Part shown: positions 51,501 to 61,970 of the stretch, one piece after another
Numbering within the stretch: the first letter of the stretch is position 1
Layout: each line of letters begins with the position of its first letter
NCBI GenBank assembly: GCA_009760855.2
Contig: WPIO01000018.1
Span: 2,790,001 to 2,854,000 of the forward strand
Source: Cristatella mucedo
Taxonomy: Eukaryota; Bryozoa; Phylactolaemata; Cristatellidae
Direction of reading: 5' to 3'
Length of the DNA stretch: 64,000 nucleotides
The notes under the pieces: generated by a model
Seen by the model: the letters and a program-made list of their open reading frames with translations, nothing else
The model's database searches: none
What the model was told of the DNA's origin: nothing
Program-made: the position numbers and the translations under genes

Positions 51501-54089
51501 GAGGCTTCTGTTGTTATGCATCTACTGTCAAGCCTGGCACTCGATATCTATTAGTATCACGGCATGGCCGGACTTGATCCTTTAGAGCGAAACCAAACAC
51601 CCACCTGTCTTCACTGCATATACCTTTTGTTTATTGGAATCAAGCTGTATGTGCTTGTGCATGCTGCAGATGTGCATGATATTATTAAAGCGTCATGTGT
51701 AAAGCAGCAAACAACTTATTTATTTACATGGAACTCAAGCAGACCCCTCACAGCGACGTCCGGCACTGCAATGACACTTTCTCTGATAGTGCCTACCCAC
51801 TCCAACTAAGGCTTCCCTGAGGCCACAGCCAGCGGCTGTGTCCGCAAACCGCAAATTACAATTATTGGTGGTCAGTTAATGTGCTTTCTCACCAGCTAAT
51901 GTGAAGTGCCTAGAATGAGTCTTACTTAGTTTGTACGGTTCTTATGAATTAATGATAGTTATCATTATACATATGTATAGTGTCGTCAGAGAGCTGAATC
52001 TCTGTCTAGGCACTTTACAGATGCTGCATAGAAAGCATTAGCAAATGATCGGTGGTAACATCCACAAGCAGCAGGCACAGTGTAAACAGGTACATGCACT
52101 CGAACGACAGATCATAAAGACCCACTAAATGCTGTAATGAACATGTGTTTTTAAGCTTCTTTTTAAATATCGTCATGTCAAGGGACGTTGTGATGTGCAT
52201 CGAAGTGAGTTCATTCATGGTTTTGAGAGCTTATGAACTAAAGGCACGGTCTCCAAAGGTTTTGAGGTTCGTAAGAAGTATGGCTGGACGATGGGAGTCA
52301 GAACAGCTGGTTGTACGATTCTTGGCCTGGTGGGGCAGAGCAGATCTGAAAGAGGGTTCTGGCTGGAGCCAGAGAATGAAGTGAATGACCTAAAAGTAAG
52401 TGACAGAACCTTAAAGTTGATGCACTGCTTGATTGAGAGCCAATTCAGTTCGGCGAGAAGTGGTATGATGTGGCAACTGTGACGGCTGACAAGCCTAGCT
52501 GCCGAGTTTTGCACCAACTGTAAGCTCCACACCGGTAGACCAGCAAGCAGTGAGTTACAAAAGTCGAGGTACGATGTCATCCGGGATGAAATGTTTTATC
52601 CTTACTGTAATTACTATTAATATCGCTTCCGGCCTGTCAAGCAAACGTAGTGGCTGTAGTCTTGTAATGGGCCCCTTGCAATAATAGTAAGAACAAGGAA
52701 GTTCGTCCCCCCACCACCTGGGTTGCCAGCAGCTCACCCGACTGCACAATCAGTGGCCGGTGCTCTGCTGCCTCCTCGCTTGGTCCCAGATTCGATAATT
52801 ATTAAAAATTAATAAATAAAAATCGTATTGCAATAATGAATTATTACTATTATTAAAATGTTGCAGATCTTAACCCTAATGCCTTGATTGGATCCATATC
52901 AGCACTTCGAGTCGTTTATGATTGGCTTTGTTGCCTTGCAAAGGCACGAAGCTTCAGCATCCGATCCCAGTCCAGAAAAGTATGATCAGATTTTGACTGG
53001 CCTCGTGTCGCAGGTTTTCGATGTGTTTCAAGCCGAGCGCCAGGCCTCAGTCTGCGCGACTGTTTGTGGATTGGCTTATTTCTCTTTGCCCGGTGGCAGC
53101 CACCCTGTCCAGTTCCACTTTTCGTTGGAGATGGCTCGTAGATAGCCGAGAGTTGGTCTGGAGCTTGCTTCTGGGCTTGGCTTGTTGCCCAGTCGGAAGG
53201 GTTCTATCTGTCTGGAGGTGGTCGATCTGTCGGAAGATGACTGGGTGGACCGTGGTGAATCACGTGGCTAGACAGGATGAAGCATTAACGAAAATATCCA
53301 AGCAGTCAGCTCACGATTAGCTGAGCTGGGTCCAGGTGTGGCCATGCTTCCCTCGAATCTCCACCATGCCCTCTGTGGTCGGAACTTGGCAGCCTTGGCT
53401 CCTATGCAGCCTTGTTGTTAGCCAAGGGTTTACCATTACGAGCTTTCTCCTTGTTTTGTTATTGGAATTATTGCCTATCCAGTGCTGCTGCTGCTGCCAC
53501 GGCTGAGACCACATGCAGCCAAATCCTCAGCATGGTTAGACCTTTTTTGCAGTGGGGCTCCTCTTGCCCTCCTGTACTGTACTGTTGCAACCTGTCTTAT
53601 CTCCCCACCCACCCCCCCCCTCCAGGTAGGGAGTGGGTGGCCTGCACGCCACCATTGAACGCCTACACGTGCCATTGAACTCCACGAGTGCAATCCGTCG
53701 GACGCGCAGGTACTCTCAGCGAGTGCTACGACGAGCTGGGCACGTGCTACCAACTTCCGGCATACGTTCTCGGACCGCCATCCAACCTCGTCGTTGCTGC
53801 CTCTGCCACGGCCGCTGCACCCACTGCTGCGGCAGTCTCTTCCGGCGTCACACCCGCCGCCAGTGACGAGACGTTGCTCAAGCTTCGCCTGTCTTCTGGC
53901 AAAGACCTGAAGCTGCCCGTGAGCGCTAGCGACACGGTAGCAGCGGCCAAGCAGATTCTCTTCCGAGCCGCGGGCGTGCCGCCGGCGGGACAGCGCTGGT
54001 TCTTCGGCGGACGAGCTCTTGACGACAAGTCGCTCGTCAAGGAGCTGAAAATCCCGCAAGGCTACGTCGTGCAGGTGCTGCTGGTCTAA
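46881..54089 (+). CDS. UBTD: Ubiquitin domain-containing protein (UBTD1/UBTD2, DC-UbP), 3 exons
   Basis: UBTD proteins are small cytosolic adaptors with an N-terminal DC-UbP domain and a C-terminal ubiquitin-like domain; they bind UBE2D-type E2 enzymes. Exons 46881-46959, 47356-47595 and 53710-54089 join in phase 1 at both junctions to give 699 nt, 232 residues, against 227 in human UBTD1 and 234 in UBTD2. Residues 33-48 or so hold RKSQPL and WRSDPPLT; then [33 protein letters not shown] and [14 protein letters not shown], all nearly identical to UBTD2. An Ala/Ser-rich linker leads to the ubiquitin-like fold, [13 protein letters not shown] to [10 protein letters not shown], which lacks a terminal GlyGly, as in the family. 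MGNC at the start suggests N-myristoylation and palmitoylation. It starts 3.6 kb downstream of haspin on the same strand. Confidence 0.96.
47356..47595 (+). CDS. UBTD: UBTD exon 2 (DC-UbP domain)
   Basis: The acceptor is TATGCTGTAG and the donor is CACAG|GTGAGG, phase 1 to phase 1. It encodes the most conserved part of the family, including [20 protein letters not shown] and [12 protein letters not shown]. Confidence 0.95.
47596..48435. other. UBTD intron 2, first part, nothing recognised
   Basis: No exon or repeat supported. Confidence 0.4.
48552..48605. repeat. (TG)n microsatellite, imperfect
   Basis: TG repeats with CACG and CG interruptions in UBTD intron 2. Confidence 0.95.
48880..49830 (-). 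mobile_element. Tc1/mariner element, degenerate
   Basis: The minus strand gives [15 protein letters not shown] and a DNA-binding region (49426-49800), [19 protein letters not shown] (49144-49347) and C-terminal remnants to about 48930. The order is that of a Tc1 transposase; reading frames are broken. Confidence 0.85.
49845..50000 (-). repeat. SINE family B
   Basis: The minus strand shows a head with a B box (reversed GGATTCGAACCC) and the tail GAGGCTGGTAAATCAGCTAA. Confidence 0.85.
50203..50340. repeat. Foldback repeat, 35-bp arms
   Basis: CACTTTTGGCTATGGGCACA (in 50203-50237) is inverted at 50306-50340 as TGTGGGCACTGTGCACATAG, separated by about 68 bp. The form is that of a small MITE or a snap-back structure. 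Confidence 0.75.
50345..51450. other. UBTD intron 2, middle part, nothing recognised
   Basis: No gene or known repeat apart from a short CA-rich run (50695-50708) and a G run at 51269-51279. Confidence 0.4.
51455..51960 (+). mobile_element. Degenerate L2 3' fragment
   Basis: CGTTTAGCCGTGCCTGTAAT begins C-terminal coding similarity; it ends with AATGTGAAGTGCCTAGAATG, an eroded stem-loop. Confidence 0.65.
51965..52585 (-). mobile_element. L2 3' fragment, minus strand
   Basis: Reversed tail (GTATAGTGTCGTCAGAGAGC, CTAGGCACTTTACAGATGC), 3' UTR and ORF piece 52215-52580 with [15 protein letters not shown] and [12 protein letters not shown]. It meets the preceding fragment tail to tail. Confidence 0.85.
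52586..53709. other. UBTD intron 2, last part, with an unassigned exon-like frame
   Basis: From a CATATCAG acceptor at 52892-52899 a frame reads [20 protein letters not shown] and [17 protein letters not shown]. It looks protein-like but matches no family recognised here and does not fit the UBTD splice pattern. Confidence 0.3.
53710..54089 (+). CDS. UBTD: UBTD exon 3 (linker and ubiquitin-like domain)
   Basis: The acceptor is GACGCGCAG. The frame gives [19 protein letters not shown], a low-complexity Ala/Ser linker, then the ubiquitin-like domain with [16 protein letters not shown] and VVQVLLV before TAA at 54087-54089. GC content is clearly higher than in the introns. Confidence 0.95.
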
Positions 54090-55060
54090 GCTCGCCCGGC
54101 CGCGGGACGATCGGCTGGCCGGCCGATCGCCGCTGCTGCGGCCAGCACCTGCTGCGACTGCTGCAGCCGTGGCTGGTGCTGCAGCAATCGCGCCACCCGA
54201 TTGCCAGAGCACGTCGACGAACGGCGAGTGGTGTGCTGGCCAGTGGTGCTGTCATGTGACCCGGCCATCCCCTCCGAACTCGATCGTGCCAGCAGTGTCA
54301 CACACTCCAGGTGCCTGCCTCCCATCCGCTGTTCTCCCTTCTCCTCCTGGCTCCAGCGGCTGCTGCTGCTCGTTATTGTTCTACCGTTATTGTGCTCCGC
54401 CTGAGGCTGGCAGCGAGATCAGGACCGGTGGTTTCAACTGCTGCTGCAGGGCTGCTGCACGTCGCTTGGGGCATTCGCCAAGCGGGCGGCCAGCCAGCAT
54501 CGGCGCGCCTGCAGCGGTGCAGAGCCGCCGATACTTGCGCATCAAGGCACATCAAAGTCTTTTGTCAGCTCCCCCCCCCAGACGCATGCACTCATGAGAC
54601 CCAAGCTCGAAAGGCTGCGCGATCGCTAGCAACTGCAGAGGTCACTGCCGCCCTGGCGTCCCGGCAGGCCGGCAGCACCAAGCGGCACCCACCCACCACC
54701 CGTGATGCTGCCGCTTGGTGGCCGCTAGCAGCCACTGCCCATCGAAGCAGTCACCGCTGGTCAGCGGCTGCTGCTCACAGCGGAAATGCCGTCTGTGCTG
54801 TAGTGCGTACCCTGGGCGTGCGCCTGCTCGGGCCGCAGCAGCCGCCAGGCGGCCCCAGACCGGAAGCCGAGCCCACTCGATTTTGCCTGCGCTGCCGGTG
54901 GCTATCGTTGAGCATGGTAAACGAGCAGATTTGCATTGAGTACTTATCGCCGTGGCTCGAGTAAAACATGTTCTACCAGGAGTCGAGCTCCGAATGTTGT
55001 TCGAGTATTGCCTGGCCGGCCACGGCGCTGAACTGGACTCGACTGTAGTAGAGTAGAGGG
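54090..55060 (+). other. Probable UBTD 3' UTR, GC-rich
   Basis: GC-rich DNA directly after the UBTD stop. A 217-codon frame (54311-54964) begins with a hydrophobic stretch, but its composition is simple (Ala/Arg/Ser) and the minus strand is also open for 331 codons, including through a SINE, so neither is taken as a gene. Confidence 0.4.
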
Positions 55061-55069
55061 CAATTGATT

Positions 55070-55210
55070 GAGCTGCCTCATTTGTATAGCAGCCGAAGGA
55101 CAGAGCTATGGTGGCTAGCACTCCCTCCTGCTTGCAGTGGTAGTGCCTGTTAAAGATCTGGGGACTTGACACGACCTGGGTCGACAATTGCGAGCACCTT
55201 AGCCCCAGAG
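55070..55210 (-). repeat. SINE family B
   Basis: On the minus strand the tail is GAGGCAGCTCAATCAATTG-like and the head carries reversed GACCTGGGTCG; diverged. Confidence 0.6.
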
Positions 55211-55990
55211 GATAGGACATAGCGGAGAGTGGCAGCTTGCTTGCCGGCAGCTTGCTTGCTTGCTTGCTGTTACCTGGAGGCACGACGACTAGTGTAGAAA
55301 AACGAAAGCACGTAAGGTGCAATACCCTTAGTTTAAGGTACGGTGAGATCAGTAAAAGGATTCGCCCTAGTCCGGAGTGTGAGTGGCAGATGCCGATGAA
55401 AGAGGGGAGCCGTTTTAGCTGGGGGGGGAGGAGGAGGGGAAGGAACTGGGAACGAGGCAGGCTGTGAGTCACACTGGCAAGCGGTTTCGGCTGCTGCTGC
55501 AGCAGCTGGTGCTGCTGACTCCTTGCTGCCTTGTTGCAAAAACAAGCAAGCCTCAGTAGGGACGTGGGGGCTGGATGCTGCCGAACCTTGCCTCCCTCCT
55601 TGTGCCACCTTGAAGTCGCTGGACGGCTAATTGCCAACGAAAGCAGCCGGCAGAGGGCTGGGAAAGGGCTCTACCCGAGGGACGAGCTACAGGATGCAGG
55701 AGCACCGTCACAGGCTGGCTTAACTTTTAACCCCGAGAAGTGACCATGCTGGGTCAGCTCTGCAATCCATAGTTTGAAATGATCGGACCGCGTGGCGATC
55801 GGCCGGCTACACGGGTGCTTTCTAGCCAGCGTGAGGGTTTGTGAACCGGTCACCGGCACGTCAAGCAATTGCTGACCCTTCAGATTGGGTTCTTCGACTG
55901 CCTGCTGCTGACATCCTTGTCGAAGCTGTTCGTGTTTGAAGACATCCCTTCGATATCTGAGCCTGGCAAACGCCTGACTCTTCTATCTCG
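55211..55990. other. Intergenic sequence, nothing recognised
   Basis: No gene supported. CTTGCTTGC repeats lie at about 55238-55270 and a GCTGCTGCTGCAGCAGC palindrome at about 55490. Confidence 0.4.
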
Positions 55991-57020
55991 GCTGAAGCCA
56001 GGTTTTTAGGGCAATTCTGGTTTCCCACCTGCTTCTGTCCTACTTGAGTCTTCGTTGTATACAGTCACCAACCAAATCTGGTGGTAGCAATCCAGGACAC
56101 AGGGAAGGCTTAACGAAGACTCGGCAGTCGAACGGGTTTTACTTCCCAGCCAAGACTCAAGTAAGACTTGGCAAACGACCATTGTGGAACACCACTAGCT
56201 CATAAAGAGTAACATAATGCGGCAGCATGCGAGAAAAGCGATCATGGATCGATGAAAATTCACCGGGACGTGCATCGCGAAGGGCCATTTCCTAGCGCCT
56301 GAATAGAGATTAAGTTCTCTTGGGGCGCTATATAGATGAATTATTATTATTATCATACCTCCCAAACAAAAGCAATTCTCCCGTGTTCACTCAAGGGATG
56401 GAGTAAGGAGGACTTAAGACTTAGTCAAGCCTGGTTTAGACGGAGAGTTTTTCGTCCTACCTACTCGAGTCTTCTGTGTATACATCACGAATACGGAGGG
56501 AGATGCAGCCCAAGACTTGGGGAAGACTCAGCAGCCAAACCTGGTTCTACTCTTCTTCGGCCCCGACTCGGGCCAGACTTAGCAAGCTACCGTAGCGATC
56601 ATAGGCGCCTACTGGATTGCTTGGGATTGATTGAGTGGCTGACGACTTGACCGGTGAAATCATCGATTCGTGCCGAGAGAGTCCCTGTTAATGGGACACT
56701 CGGAGTTCATATATCAGATTTTGATGCGGCTTCTTCGCTGGTTGAAACAAAACATCCACAGCAGCAGCCAACTCCTATTCAGTGGGATGTGCATCATCGT
56801 GGGCCTTTTCTTACCTTCCTAACAAAAGTAAGTTTTCCATGTACGCTCAGTGTGCGGAGCCAGTAGAAAGCCGGACTTAAAGCAAGACTGCCGCCTAAAC
56901 CTTCTACAAAAAGGAAGACTCGAGTAGGAAGGAAGCAGGTAGAAAGCAAAACTCGCCGTCTAAACCAGGCTTGAGAGGAAGACTGACCTTGTAAACCTCT
57001 TACAAGAAGGAAGTGTAGGG
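55990..57020. repeat. Unclassified foldback repeat family
   Basis: TCAAGCCTGGTTTAGACGGA (56423) recurs inverted at about 56958-56977 as CGTCTAAACCAGGCTTGA. CTCGAGTCTTC-type sequence follows in both arms, and related ACTTGAGTCTTC/GACTCAAGT pieces lie at 56041-56165. No coding capacity. Confidence 0.6.
56290..56355 (+). repeat. SINE family A 3' tail fragment
   Basis: TAGCGCCTGAATAGAGATTA and GTTCTCTTGGGGCGCTATAT followed by ATT repeats; the head is missing. Confidence 0.8.
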
Positions 57021-57274
57021 TAGGTGCAGACGACCTCTTCGTCGCCACCGTGGCGATAATACTTGACGTGGTTGCTCCCCGCAGGAAAAGTTCAGATCGT
57101 ACGCAGTTGCGGATCGCGATTCCAAAACCGACAGTGAGAGAGCAAGCGAAAATTCGCAGTAATCTCAAGGTAACTTACCATGAGATGCCGTAAACAGTAA
57201 TGAACAGTGAGCAGTGATGCGAGCTAATCTAGGACTTCAAATCTTAAATGCTGTCGATGAGCCCATCTGGATCT

Positions 57275-57432
57275 TAATGTTAGCCCGGGAGGTAAGGTGT
57301 TCGCTCTTCTTCAAGACCGAAGTCGCGGGTTCGAATATGCGGAGCGATTCTTCATTGCCGACTGCAAGCAATGTGATAGCCGTTAAGGCTCTTCTGCCGC
57401 TTTACAAATGAGGCTTTTAAATAACCTAATAT
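57275..57432 (+). repeat. SINE family B
   Basis: Head GGGAGGTAAGGTGTTCGCTC, B box GGGTTCGAATA, tail GCTCTTCTGCCGCTTTACAA. Confidence 0.8.
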
Positions 57433-57504
57433 TTTTTACTGACGACTGCGAGGTGATAGTCGATTGTGAAGACTATAGGATTCCGTGCCCTCGATCGGCT
57501 CTGT

Positions 57505-57712
<208 letters not shown>

Positions 57713-58069
57713 CGCTTGCTTATGTGCGGTTTGCATGCAGCGAAGCTTCGAGCTCTCCAGATGGAACGGAAGTTTCTTTTGTTTTACAACAGAGCTGAAG
57801 GGGCCCTTCGGCAAAACATTGAGTTTTCCATCGATTTTTACGGCTTATTTCCGGAAAGGGTAATCGAGTTTAGAGAGAAATGACTGGAAGTCTTTCCGTG
57901 CGGTAAAAGTTGCACTTACGAGTCGGTATTTCCGGTTACTTATGACTTGACGAGGAGTGAAAGCCTATCTAGACTGCTGCGACGACAGAATTGCCAGTTT
58001 TTATTTTTAAAGGCAGCCCTAAATCCTAGCACAGGTGTACAGGCGTGACCTACCGGTATTGTGCTTCGC

Positions 58070-58225
58070 TGGTTTGGTCTAGCGGGTAATGTGCTCGCCT
58101 AGATCAAAGTCCAGGTGAATAGATTTGATGACCAAAGTCGTGGGTTCGAGCCCGGGGCATATGTAAAGCACCTGAATAGAGTAAGTTATTTTTAGGGTGC
58201 TATACAAATGAATTATATATTATAT
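58070..58225 (+). repeat. SINE family A
   Basis: Head TTTGGTCTAGCGGGTAATGT, B box GGGTTCGAGCCC, tail GTAAAGCACCTGAATAGAGT and GGTGCTATACAAATGAATTA; the head contains a short insertion at about 58108-58130. Confidence 0.85.
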
Positions 58226-58945
58226 ATATTGTAAGCGTACCCAGTGGGCTATCAACCATTTTTTCATTATTGCTTGGTACCGCTGCGAAGCTACGCGAGT
58301 AAAATCTATGAATGTCCTCTAATCCTCGAAAAACAATGCATCTTAACATCGGCCTGTTATTAAATTATCAAAAGTTTAGCGCGTTGTTTACGTTTAGTGG
58401 ATATTTGCGATAGAGGCTTTGCTAAGCAGGTCGCAGACTGTGGAGCTCATTTTCACAATTCTTACATAAAGATGGTATATTTTTCCGGTTGCCAGTTTTT
58501 TCTCTTACGTCGTCCTTCGCTGCTACTTTTATGCTTTTTGCTTGCTTAAATACCCTTCGCATTTCAAGTCAGTCTCCTCACTTTTCTTTTTTTGAATGAA
58601 ACCGAGCCTACTTGCTACTAGCCGCTCTACCGGAAAGTAATTTAGGTTTTGAAGCGCCATAAAAAAACTGTTGGTCAAATATTTTCGCAGACTCATGGAA
58701 GCACGAACATTCACATACGCGCACGCAAGCCAGGCACATCTGCCAGTTAAAGCGAGTGTCCGTCCTTCCCTCCGTCACGCCGCAAAATGACGCACTTTCG
58801 CAGCGTGGCAAGATGGCGCGGCGTTTTCTTTGTGACCTGTACTTCTCGGAGTGACATTTAATAGACGTGTAACTTACGTCGACTATGACTCAGCGAAGGG
58901 AGACCACAGGCAGTGAGCTACTCGTATTTGTAGAGTGCATACTGT
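58226..58945. other. Intergenic sequence, nothing recognised
   Basis: AT-rich, no supported feature. Confidence 0.4.
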
Positions 58946-58949
58946 GAAC

Positions 58950-59810
58950 TCAAGGAATCAAAGAAGACAACAAGTCCTCTGGGCCCTGTTCCCACTGCCC
59001 TGCTCCTATGTTGCGTTGATCTGCTGCTGCCATGCATAACTAACATCATTAATATGTCATTAGCCTCAGGTCAGGTCCCTGCACTTTAAAAAAAGCTGTA
59101 GTCAGACCACTTCTCAAGAAAGCGACACGCGACCAAGAGAACTTGAGCAACTACTGCCCAGTCTCCCTTCTACCATTCCTATCAGAGACACCGTAACGGA
59201 TCGTGGCGGACCAGCTGAACTCATATATCGAAACCTCACACCTTGCTAGTAAATTCCAGTCTGGCTTTAGAGCTAATCACTGAAAGAGTGAGCATTGCTT
59301 ATTGCGATATAACACGACCTACTTAGGAATGCAGGCATGGGTAGAGTGTCTCTGCTTGTTTTGCTCGATCTCTCGGCAGCTTTTGACACCATCGATCACA
59401 AAGTTCTTCTGGAGCGCCTTTCATCTCGCCTGGGCATCACTGGCACTGCTCTGCACTGGTTCAGGTCCTATCTCAGTGGGAGACTCCAGAGTATTGACGT
59501 GAATGGACAAAGATCATCCGAGGTACCTCTGAAATATGGGGTACCTCAGGGCTCCGTGCTTGGTCCGATTCTTTTCACGGTTTATACTCTTCCTCTTGCC
59601 GATATGATTGCCAAGCACAATCTAGGCTTTCACTTCTATAACCCAGTGCATGTAACCCCTAACCATGTTATTCATTTTGTTTGTTTTTCAAGCATGATTT
59701 TACTTACTATTCTATTGCGTATCACTTTGCAGCAAATGTAAAGCGCCTAGAAAGAGATTAAGTTCTCTGAGGGCGCTTTATCAAGTGCAATATTATTATT
59801 ATTATTATTA
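58950..59810 (+). mobile_element. L2 family 1 copy with an internal deletion
   Basis: RT sequence runs in frame through LLDLSAAFDTIDHKVLLERL and [13 protein letters not shown] to NLGFHFY, then jumps at about 59640 straight into the 3' UTR (CCCAGTGCATGTAACCCCTA), removing the YADD box and all C-terminal coding. It ends with the stem-loop and ATT tail. Confidence 0.92.
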
Positions 59811-59814
59811 TAAC

Positions 59815-60475
59815 AATAGTTATAATGCACTCGATAAAGTGCCCTCGGAGAACTCAATCTCTTTATGGGCGCTTTACAGTTGCTGCAAAGGGAAGCGCGA
59901 TTGAATGGTGAGAAATATCATGCTTGATAAACATGAATAACATGGTTAGAGGTCACATGCACAGGGTCAGCATGCAAGTGTGGTTAGTGGCAGCATGCAC
60001 AGTGTCAGCACGCATAAGTACATTAAGGATGAATCACAGGAACCCACTAAATGCTGTCCTAAATAGGTGTGCGTTTTTTAAGTTTTTTAATGCTGTTAAG
60101 TCAGGGGATGTTCTGACGCATGTCGGGAGGGAGTTCCAGGCTGTGGGAGCATACGAACTAAATGCACGGTCTCCAAAGGATTTAAGATTTGTACGAGGTA
60201 TTGGTAAACTGTTGGATTCCGAAAAGTGGGTGGCACGATGCTTGGCCTGGTGGGGGAGTAGATCTGAGAGATAGGCTGGAGCCAAAGAATGGAGTGACCT
60301 AAAAGTGAGCGACAAAACCTTGAAGTCGATCCGTTGCATGACTGGTAGCCAGTGCAGGTCGGCGAGAAATGGTGTGATATGGCAACTGCGACGCTCACGA
60401 CTGACAAGCCTAGCTGCGAAGTTTTGCACCAGCTGCAATCGCCTGATTGTACGTGCCGGTAGGCCAGCAAACAGT
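59815..60475 (-). mobile_element. L2 family 1 3' fragment, inverted
   Basis: It begins at the ATT tail of the previous copy and runs the other way: stem-loop, 3' UTR and a C-terminal ORF (60034-60525, with [19 protein letters not shown]). Truncated near 60475. Confidence 0.92.
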
Positions 60476-60602
60476 ATCCTTCTGGACACGCCCTCAGTTG
60501 TTCGGGCGATTCGGCAAACGTTCACCGTCTACAAAGCCGCAAACTACAGTAAAACCTTGTTCCTTGTTCAACGATCTTGTGGCATGTCTTTTGGGCCTCT
60601 AT

Positions 60603-60695
60603 AATAATAATAATAATAACGCACTCGATAAAGCGCCCTCAGATAACTCAATCTCTTTCAAGGCGATTTACATTTGCTGCAAAGGAAACACGATC
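60603..60695 (-). mobile_element. L2 family 1 3' tail fragment
   Basis: (AAT)n, CGCACTCGATAAAGCGCCCT and TTTACATTTGCTGCAAAGG; only the terminus is present. Confidence 0.85.
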
Positions 60696-60699
60696 GCTT

Positions 60700-61410
60700 T
60701 CATAAGCTTTCGGATAAGCATTGGTTGTTCCCTCTCTTATTTAAAAGGCAATATGTCTACATGCCCGTAGAGCTTCCCAGACTTTCCGTTGGATCTTGCA
60801 TCGTTACGTTTCGCAGTTATTTGCCCAGGGTCATCCATCCATTCACTCTACGCGTCAATGGCGGTCAATTCCAATAAAGGGCGTAGGGTAGGGGCTAGAT
60901 TCCTCAATAGATATAGCTAAAGAACGAGCCTGGGCTGTCGCAATAAAAATCATAGCTGTCAAGCAACATATTCTCAATTTTTCCACACATAATCTCCCGT
61001 TTCTTCTTAGGCTGACTTGAAAAGGACATTAGCGCGACGCAAATTCGGCGAGAACGTTCTGGGCCAGGTTCCAGCAGCGTCACCATTATTATTTATAAGG
61101 CAGCGATCATATTTTAGAGTTGCTGAGAAGGAATACTGTTTCTAGAGAGATTCAAAGAGACCAGCTGAGCACATCCCTTATGAAGTGCAATTTCGTGCTC
61201 TTCAAATTGGGAGGCGAATTTCTCTTTAGACGAGCTCAGGGCGGAGCGCCTCCCGAGTGAAATTTCAAGCTCTCCAGTAAGGGCTTTTTTTATTGATAAG
61301 GCTAATGAGCATTTTCGGATGATGGGCCTTCGGTGCATTGCGTCAGGGTGCTTCTCCGGGGGACTAGGTTATGAATCAGTAAGATTAATATAATGACATG
61401 TAATGATAAC
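60700..61410. other. Intergenic sequence, nothing recognised
   Basis: Short open frames on both strands only. Confidence 0.4.
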
Positions 61411-61414
61411 AATA

Positions 61415-61680
61415 CATCTGTATAGCGCCATCAGAGAACTGGATCTCTTTCTAGGCACTTTACAAATGCTATATAGAAAGCATTACCAAATGAATTACCA
61501 TTATGATTTACCATATTATTTTTTATATTTATCCTTAATATTAACATTTGTTATTGTTAATATTACCATATGCTTGTTGGTAACATCCGCAAGCAGCAGG
61601 CACGGCGTAAGCAGGCATATGCACACGAAGGACGAATAAAAAAAAACCTCACTAAATTCTGTAATAAATCGATGCGTTTT
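61415..61680 (-). mobile_element. L2 3' fragment, minus strand
   Basis: GTATAGCGCCATCAGAGAAC and CTAGGCACTTTACAAATGCT with the same 3' UTR type as the 51.97 kb fragment (AACATCCGCAAGCAGCAGGC). Confidence 0.8.
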
Positions 61681-61682
61681 CA

Positions 61683-61970
61683 TTTGTATAGCTCCGCACG
61701 AGAACTTAATCTCCACCCAGGGGCTTCGCGTATGCCACAGGGCTAAAGCCCACATCGCTCATCGAATACATAAACTTAACCTTGGTCGAGTCGAGCACCT
61801 TAGCCACTGGGCCAAACCGCCGCGGCAGATCGGATGGCGCTACGTCAGCCAGCAGCCGGGGCAGTGTGGCTCGAGGCGTAGGCTTGAGCCACACTGCCAG
61901 AATACGCGAAGCGCCTGGATGGAGATGAAGTTCTCTTAAGGCTGTATCCGAAAGAATTCCCTTTATTCAA
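61683..61970. repeat. Two SINE family A pieces in inverted orientation
   Basis: A minus-strand copy (61683-61826, tail first) is followed by a plus-strand tail piece (about 61868-61970, GAAGCGCCTGGATGGAGATG and GTTCTCTTAAGGC). Confidence 0.7.

Noticed and set aside
54311-54964. 217-codon frame with a hydrophobic start after UBTD
   Set aside because: Low-complexity Ala/Arg/Ser content in the probable UBTD 3' UTR; no splice or domain support.
54642-55637. 331-codon minus-strand open frame
   Set aside because: It runs straight through a SINE family B copy and simple repeats, so it is not a conserved gene.
57722-57883. Possible exon reading MERKFLLFYNRAEGALRQN after a CATGCAG acceptor
   Set aside because: Short, no family match, no neighbouring exon in phase; left as chance.
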